A DNA stretch of 64,000 bases from Bugula neritina (Eukaryota; Bryozoa; Gymnolaemata; Cheilostomatida; Bugulidae), in assembly GCA_964035545.1 (NCBI GenBank), contig OZ037765.1, forward strand, positions 9,480,698 to 9,544,697, written 5' to 3'. The notes under the pieces were generated by a model, which searched no databases, was not told the DNA's origin, and was given only the letters and a program-made list of their open reading frames with translations. Positions within the stretch are counted from its first letter, which is position 1. Each line of letters starts with the position of its first letter. The translations under genes and the position numbers were made by a program. Below are positions 58,001 through 64,000 of this stretch, one piece after another.

Positions 58001-61000
58001 TGTTATGTAAACAAATTACAGAAAAGTGCCATAAAAACAACAATTTAAGTTGTAGGGTGCTTCTGTTCTCACCATCTCTCTAATCATGGGATCCATTGAA
58101 CTATAACTATATAGTTTCAGTTCAGTGATGGGATCAACTCACAGCTCATACCTATACTTGATTGCCCCAGGTAAAGGTGGTAATGTTGGAATGTTGCATT
58201 TGGTGTATAGCAGGGCATTTTAATCAAATTACTGAAAATAGTCAGTTACTGATAGACTATTAATTGGTTGGTCTAACAATAAAAGCACCAAATGACTTAG
58301 GTTTGGCTGTACCATTCCATGATAGTTATTTGTTAAGAATCTGAGTGGGCCATAACCGTTGGTATAATTCCATTATTCAAAAATGTTCCAAGTTTAACCA
58401 TTAAATAATGTCTGGGCTGCCCACCTTTCATATTAAAATCATAGACCATAAATCACTTATCCATTCAGACAAGCCCAAGTCATTTTTACGTTAGTGTATG
58501 GCTTAAAAGTTTTGGCTATTTGCTCTTTTTATATAATTTTAAAATTTAAGCACTTTTTAATAGTTGCAGAGAAAAATTACATGAGGCAACATAAACACAT
58601 TATTACTTTTAAAAACCCATCTATAAAGAACTGTAAACAGTCTACATTTCTCTTGCTCATTGAATTACTAAGCACCCTATTCTTCGTAGCTGATTTTAGT
58701 AACATATCAGTTAAGGTTTTAGCTTTGAATAATATTGCTATACAACAAGATTAGTTTAATATGCAGTAGCTGATGAAAGTCACTAGAGCTAGTTAGCGGA
58801 GCTAGGTCCAAAAACCAAGTTTACCAAAGTACTTGAATGCCCTTAACCAGACTTAACTTGCTCAATTAAAAGACTTGGTCAAATTTTCTTTGACGGTTTG
58901 ATTAATTTGCAAGTCCAGTTGCAAGCAAATTTTTGCAAATCAAAAGTACTGTTTTTTTAAACATAATTTTAACACCTATCAACTGTTTAAATAATTGTAA
59001 ATCATAATAATTAAATAGTATTTTAAGAACAGTTCCTGCAACCAACTATTATTATATAGTTAACCTGCTTTTAGAAAAATCCAATGACTGTAGCGATTGA
59101 GTGACAGTTAACCAGCCATCATTAATTTTGTTCTTCAGTCAATATAGCTAAATATTAATTCCTAACTAGGTTGACCAAAAATTTATAATATTTTTAAGCC
59201 GCTATAAATTGACGTAAAGCTCACCAACTTTCTTTACTTGTTTGTAAATTTGTAAATGTATTGACTTGATCAAATATTTGCAAATCAATTCAAATTAACT
59301 TAAGATCCAGGTCATTGATTGACTTGGACATGCCTTAGATTTTTTACTAGTTTAGCTAATAGCTAACTGAACTTGCTGTGACATTAACGTAGCTATATTA
59401 ACCAGAGTCAAGGTGAGAAATGCTGATAAGAGCTACTATAAGTTTTTAGCTCATTCTACTGCTACATTTCTTTATCCTTTTTACTAAACAAAGAGTAGAA
59501 GACTATTTAAAATATAAAATGTTAAAGTTATAAAACTAATAAAGCAGCTCAAAAAACAGCAATTGATTGCAAGCAATTGTTTGACAATTTAAAGCTTGGT
59601 TGCATATATCTGCTTTTAGAATGCCAAAATACATACAGGTCATTGTTTATAGAGTGTAGTGCTACTATATTTTGATATTAGATTATAAAAATGTTATTCT
59701 ATATAACAACTGCTATCTTTATAAGCACTGAAATCTATATGCTTATTGATAGTACACCAGTGAGACATCTAGTCTCATTAATCAGGCCTATTGTTTCAAC
59801 TTCACCGTTGCAAAACATTTTCAATTACAGTTTGACCAGCATATAGTAAGGGATATAAATAAGTAAAAATTTGGTAAGCTATTTTTGCAGCTGTTTGTTG
59901 AAGTTTTAAAAGTATCTAGTCAAGGTTTCGTTAAGCTGCATGCAAGTGGGAGTAGACTTGGGAATTTTAACGACCCAATAAACGTATAGCTTCTCCCACA
60001 ACCTACTTTAATTTAGTATATAAGAAAATTTAAAAAATAAAAAATATTCGAACATGTAGCACTCATCCATTCACTTTCACCCAGCATTAAAATGATCGAT
60101 ATTTTTATTTCAAGAATTTAAAATAAGAACATATATTAGTTTATTTATTTGAACTCAGACTCGCACAATAACAATTTATTAAATAAAAATCGACATAACT
60201 CCAAAAGCTGTTGACTAAACTATGTTTTATAAAACAAAATTCTTAACAGTTTATTCAAAACAATCACCATGTAGTTGAATTTATTAATTCTGTAGGTTCT
60301 TTGAAAGTCTTTCTATCAGCTAATTGGTGAGCAAAGAGTAAACATAAAACCATAGGCTACAGAAATTTAGTTAGAGTTAATTTCTCTTGGCTAACTAGGT
60401 TGTAGATTTTTAAATAACATGGAATATGATCAAATATAACCGAAAAGATGTGTCTTTTTTAAGCCCTGCCTTATAAATGCACTAATTACTTAAATGTGAA
60501 TATTTTGATATCTCATATAGCAAGCAGGTGGCATATAAATAATTATACATCACTTATAACCAAACTTATATAAAATGACTAAATGGGAGAACTCAATAAT
60601 AATTTATAGGCTCATACCTGCAGACTGTTGACAGAATTTATCTTCATGTGAAGTACACATAGTGATTAGCCTGTAGATCAGGTTGAAGTTGTAGCCTTCT
60701 TTCTGCGCACATTGCTTTAGTGTCTGCACGAAAATAGATATTGATGGCATTAGCCTATAGGCAAATAGCAGTTGCATTTTAACATAGTATTATATTATGA
60801 TGCCATTGAAATTATTTTATTATATTTTAATTTATAATACCACAATAAAATTATAGTGTACCTTATTCTAAAACTGTTTTATCAACAAGGGACAAAATTC
60901 CTTATAACATTGAATTTATGGCAAAGTAAAGTGCCTTTCGAGATAGCAAGATAGCTCTACGGGAACACTATAGTAAGATTTTCAAGCAAATCAGTAGATG

Positions 61001-64000
61001 AAGAATTTTGAAAAGTCGTAGGCAATATAAGAGTTTAAGGCAACATGTATTTCAAAACAGTGCTATACTACATGCATATATATATGCAACTATGCCTACT
61101 ACAAAGAGTTATTTATGCCAGTTAGTTGATGGTGGGCAATGTTCAGCAAAAGTTAAGATGAATATTTATAACTAAATACAGAATAGAAGCTCAAGTATCA
61201 CAAATCAGAGTTGATTGGCCCCTAAGTTATTATCAAGAAATTTGGTAGTACATTGACATAACATATAGGCTACTATAATTGTTCTTTGAAGCAAGGTAAT
61301 GCATGCAACACTATATGAGGATATAAAAATATTATTTTTAGACACTATTCAGGTTTTTGCTTCCTGTTCTGGGATATAATTCCTATTTTATTGCCATTTG
61401 TTTCACCAATGATGTGTATATCCTATTATCACCACCAAACAGTCCTTTTATGATTATAGTTAGTTTTAGACAGCAAAGGGTTAAAGGGCAGCAAAACTAA
61501 CTGTAGCTGAGTTCATGGGATCTATGAAGCATTCTGGTCTGCATTGATGGAGACAGCCACCCACTACCTGAACAGGACAGAGTGTAGACATGGGTGAGGT
61601 GAGGAATGACTGCAACAGCCAGTACAACCAAAGATTTCAAGATTTCAGGAAATTCAATAACAACTGAAGTAGCATAAAACAATGTAGCTACATGGTCTAA
61701 CAGAACAAGACAAAGGCTAAAAACTTACTGACAAACAATCCATTAAATACGGTTCAAAATTGGGAATAAATGCTCTGCTGTCAGAACACCATTCCAGCAA
61801 TTCTCTGGTGGCTGACTCAAAGCTTTCATTGTCAGCAATTAGCTGCAAACATAGAAACAATACAGTATATATAAGCATCATATCTTAATCTTATGTAGTT
61901 TGTGGTGTAGATGGCAAAGGGTATCACTATGGAAACAAAGAGTTTAGTTGAAGAATAAAGCTAGTGTAGAGTAAATCTTGTGTGCTAGTTTTTACGTATG
62001 ATGGTAATATCATGATTAATTGCTTCCCAACTAATGTCTTGCCTCACAGAACATACAAAAACTGTGTTGAAGAATTCATTAATCTCTCTTATGTAATGGA
62101 GCAGACAGCAACAACCCACACTCTTACTTTTACTACTATCTATCAAATCAGGATATTTTCTTATATAAGCAAAATGTGTTGTAGCTAGAATTGAAGGACA
62201 TGTTTTTCTCCTCTTAACATTATAAAACTCACGCTGTACTCAGAGGTGGGCTAGCTAAGGGCATAATTGATGCCAAATGCCGTTAGTCAAAAACTTGGCA
62301 TCAAATACAGTCAATAATGTTAGTGACTCATTGAGAGTTTGTAGTTACTTTAACTATGAGTCATTTGCGAGTTTCTATTTTTAAAATCAATTGCATTTAT
62401 AATTAGTAATTTACACATTGGAATTAAGAAGATTCAAGGTTGATAAAGCTGTATGTATTATGAAACTTGCATCACAATAAGAATGTGTCCACCAAAAAGT
62501 TAAACACATTGGAACTAGTTAATATATGTGTGTGTGGGCAGAATATGAATAAAGATTAAATATATTATCAGTTATTGATGATGTTTCTACTATTAATAAT
62601 AATTATTCTAACTTGACAAAACTTATTTGACAAACTTTATTTCTGTCCACATTGTCAAGAAGAAGATATAAGCAGACAGTATCATTTAGTAAGCAACATT
62701 AAAAGTATTATAAATTAAAAAGCAAGAGTCAAAGCTCCAGACGTTGGCTTATAGTTTTATATTTTAAAGCCTACCCAAGTTTTTATAATATAGATAAACA
62801 GCTTTTTGGGTTGTCTATGTAAACTTTATTTTAGATAACTTCATATGGCAAGTATAAGCACAGGTATTTGTTCTTTGTTACTAACAAAGGACAGATTAAC
62901 TGCTTTTAATGTAAAAAGTGGTCAAATTGGTTTTTGTATCCTTTTAATAATTGTTTTCAAATCTCATCCTAAAAGTAGGGCCTATAAGTTGCATTTTTGC
63001 ATTACGTTGAATTAAAATTCAGTTCAATTGGTATTGACTTCAAAAAGCTCTCTCTAATGTATACTTTTATACATCAGAATATTTAGAGTATATTCATTGC
63101 CTAATTGGAAGCAGCTTAACTAAACTATTTTCCTAATTTTGTTAATAATTACATATTTTTATTTCAGTTTTCATCACATGAAATAGTGCATTTTGCCAAA
63201 GTTGATGTCTCTCCAGCCTATAACATGCTTTGATCAAAAGTTGAAAATACTTGAAAATACCAACAGTTTAGACTTTCTTAAAATTAAGATTGAGCTTTGT
63301 ATCATTTGTACAGAATAACACATGTAGGCTGAATCAACTTAGGCTTTTGTTTTTATAAGTAAGTTTTACAGGAAGTAGTAGGTTAGTAGCAGGAAGTAGC
63401 TAGCCTGAGTTGAACTGGAGAAAAATTCTTACTTAAATTATTTTCCATGGTTGCAGGTAAATCAAGTAACTAATGGAAAATTATTAAATAATCTAGGAAT
63501 CTGAAATATGGCCCTTTATTTAGTTATTTCAAAACCTATATCTCAATTTAGATTATTTGGAGTGTAAGGGTTACCCTTCCAGTAAATTAAAGTGTATAAA
63601 CATGAGAGGATAACTTTAAACTCTAATTACATCTTGACTGTAGTTTTTAGTTACAAGCATAAAGTTACACCTGTGTTATATACATGCTGATAAGACAGAG
63701 GAGTCAAAACTAGACTATACTTTGGCAATTACGATTTGTAATAATAAAATAATGCAATGGGAAGTATACCACACATGACTATAGATGCAAACTGCAACCA
63801 TAGTAATAACTAGCTTACAACAGGTCAAAAAACTTACACCTGTAAAAATTAAATTGTGTTAGTTTGATTTTAGAGCTACACGGTATTATTTTACTCATCA
63901 CTAGCTTAGTAGCAAACAAGTGAAAACTTTAGATTACCTGTTTAATCGTTTTTAGCCTTTGAATAGTATCGTCCACATGTTTCTCAGATGTAGGAATACA
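36891..64000 (-). CDS. ZMIZ1: ZMIZ1/2-like SP-RING (MIZ) zinc-finger coregulator, 5' end beyond the window
   Basis: PIAS-like nuclear coregulator; vertebrate members act with Notch, androgen receptor, p53 and SMADs. Exons 5' to 3' (minus): (64000)-63938, 61842-61729, 60723-60618, 47440-47248, 46383-46123, 45674-45467, 45080-44817, 44203-43964, 43332-43266, 43043-42911, 42264-42060, 41726-41621, 40320-40104, 39685-39528, 38724-38593, 38314-38150, 37700-37279, 37019-36891. All phases match; 3183 nt gives 1060 residues plus stop. Landmarks: N-terminal helical domain ([29 protein letters not shown]), SVVTTVWG, Ala-Thr tract, PINIT-like region with [21 protein letters not shown] with [10 protein letters not shown] and CVWRCPIC, then [15 protein letters not shown]. 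It ends in the acidic motif DDLLAYL...DDEEIFALF. Human ZMIZ1 is about 1067 aa, so only a few N-terminal residues are missing. ZMIZ1 versus ZMIZ2 cannot be decided; the single invertebrate gene is likely co-orthologous to both. Confidence 0.94.
37279..37700 (-). CDS. ZMIZ1: ZMIZ penultimate exon with in-frame 33-bp minisatellite
   Basis: Encodes a Pro/Ala/Ser/Asn-rich segment. The middle contains about four near-perfect 11-residue repeats ([11 protein letters not shown]) plus 10-residue relatives ([10 protein letters not shown]), roughly nucleotides 37375-37580. The repeat unit is 33 bp, so copy-number changes keep frame. The exon is flanked by GTAAGT and TGTAG splice sites. The region corresponds to the proline-rich C-terminal part of vertebrate ZMIZ but is not alignable there. 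Confidence 0.88.
39528..42264 (-). CDS. ZMIZ1: ZMIZ core: PINIT-like region and SP-RING zinc finger exons
   Basis: Four exons (42264-42060, 41726-41621, 40320-40104, 39685-39528). The first encodes [15 protein letters not shown] and GACCC, the second [13 protein letters not shown] and [13 protein letters not shown]. The third has the [25 protein letters not shown], then [13 protein letters not shown], then CVWRCPICK. The Cys/His ligands of the SIZ/PIAS finger are all present, so SUMO-ligase-type function is plausible. The fourth continues [15 protein letters not shown]. Confidence 0.94.
45467..45674 (-). CDS. ZMIZ1: ZMIZ exon with Ala/Ala-Thr tract
   Basis: Between two Pro/Tyr/Gln-rich stretches the exon encodes an alanine run followed by five consecutive Ala-Thr pairs (AAAAATATATATATA). 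Codons in the tract are mixed (ACA, ACT, GCC, GCT, GCA), so it is not a simple DNA slippage product. Human ZMIZ1 has, from memory, a very similar alanine/Ala-Thr tract in the same position after SVVTTVWG. Confidence 0.88.
53474..53834 (+). mobile_element. tRNA-derived SINE
   Basis: The head (about 53476-53545) is tRNA-like: an A-box-like TAGCTATGGTCTAGGGG, then an anticodon-arm-like segment with the loop CTGTAAA, then a clear B box GGTTCAAATCC at 53526-53536. This is the RNA polymerase III promoter layout of tRNA-derived SINEs. A tRNA-unrelated body of about 260 bp follows (GTGATGATAGGAAATGCATTC near its start). It ends in a tail with the direct repeat TTTAGATTTTA. There is no CCA-end pairing for a full acceptor stem, so it is not a working tRNA gene. 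It sits in the large ZMIZ intron in antisense orientation. I did not find a clear target-site duplication. Confidence 0.8.
57800..57900. repeat. Dispersed-repeat fragment similar to one in an XPG intron
   Basis: ACATAACTTCTTTTGCAATGT here matches GCATAACTTCTTTTGCTATGT near 33585 in XPG intron 4. A looser similarity continues for about 60 bp (CAAATTTT...CACTTG). Both could be old copies of one interspersed repeat. Confidence 0.4.
60618..64000 (-). CDS. ZMIZ1: ZMIZ N-terminal helical-domain exons
   Basis: Three exons: the window-edge exon ending at 63938 ([12 protein letters not shown]), 61842-61729 ([19 protein letters not shown]) and 60723-60618 ([12 protein letters not shown]). With the next exon (47440-47248, [10 protein letters not shown]) they match the TPR-like N-terminal domain of ZMIZ1 (there RLQCIKQ, ELLDWCGDPRAF, LLSSWCEEL). 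The initiator ATG is probably just beyond position 64000 or in a preceding exon. Confidence 0.88.

Larger units (their letters stand above)
47441..60617 (-). other. ZMIZ 13.2-kb intron
   Basis: The intron separates the N-terminal helical domain exons from the rest. Its donor is GTATGA at 60617 and its acceptor TTTACAG at 47441. Apart from the SINE near 53474-53834 and short dispersed repeats I see no exon, RNA gene or intact transposon. Scattered open frames up to about 97 codons have no similarity or splice context. Large early introns often hold enhancers, but nothing here proves that. Confidence 0.75.

Overview
This is a window of nuclear DNA from an animal. It is AT-rich, intron-rich (GT-AG introns from about 65 bp to 13 kb) and littered with microsatellites and broken retrotransposons. 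A ZMIZ gene (a metazoan transcription coregulator family) together with ATP8B-, XPG- and SLC39A1/2/3-type genes points to an invertebrate. The two LINE remnants look like types common in marine invertebrates, but I cannot name the phylum from the sequence alone. There is no bacterial-style operon, CRISPR array or defence island here.

Layout, left to right. (1) A two-coding-exon ZIP-family metal transporter on the plus strand (coding 1775-3071, 364 aa), with a probable upstream 5' UTR exon. (2) Tail to tail with it, 475 bp between stop codons, a P4-ATPase of the ATP8B (class 1) phospholipid-flippase type on the minus strand. It has 21 coding exons from 21528 down to 3546, and the reconstructed coding sum is 3603 nt (1200 aa plus stop). 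I also see a 45-nt in-frame cassette exon candidate and a second possible first exon. (3) A 7.5-kb gene-free stretch (21529-29047) with simple repeats and two dead non-LTR retrotransposon fragments in opposite orientations. (4) XPG/ERCC5, the 3' incision nuclease of nucleotide excision repair, on the plus strand in six exons (29048-35877, 925 aa). (5) Tail to tail with XPG, about 1 kb between stops, a ZMIZ1/2 orthologue on the minus strand in at least 18 exons. It runs from the stop at 36893-36891 to the right edge of the window. The 1060 in-window codons cover nearly the whole protein (human ZMIZ1 is about 1067 aa) and only the first few residues are missing. One 13.2-kb intron (47441-60617) holds a tRNA-derived SINE.

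The four genes are unrelated in function (metal import, lipid flipping, DNA repair, SUMO/transcription coregulation), so the arrangement is ordinary gene order, not a pathway cluster. All exon joins were made by hand from splice dinucleotides, phase and family similarity recalled from memory. Each complete gene sums to a multiple of three. The most useful observations are the hidden ATP8B exons, repeats pressed against ATP8B splice sites, a conserved Ala-Thr tract and an 11-residue minisatellite inside ZMIZ, and the SINE and LINE remnants.
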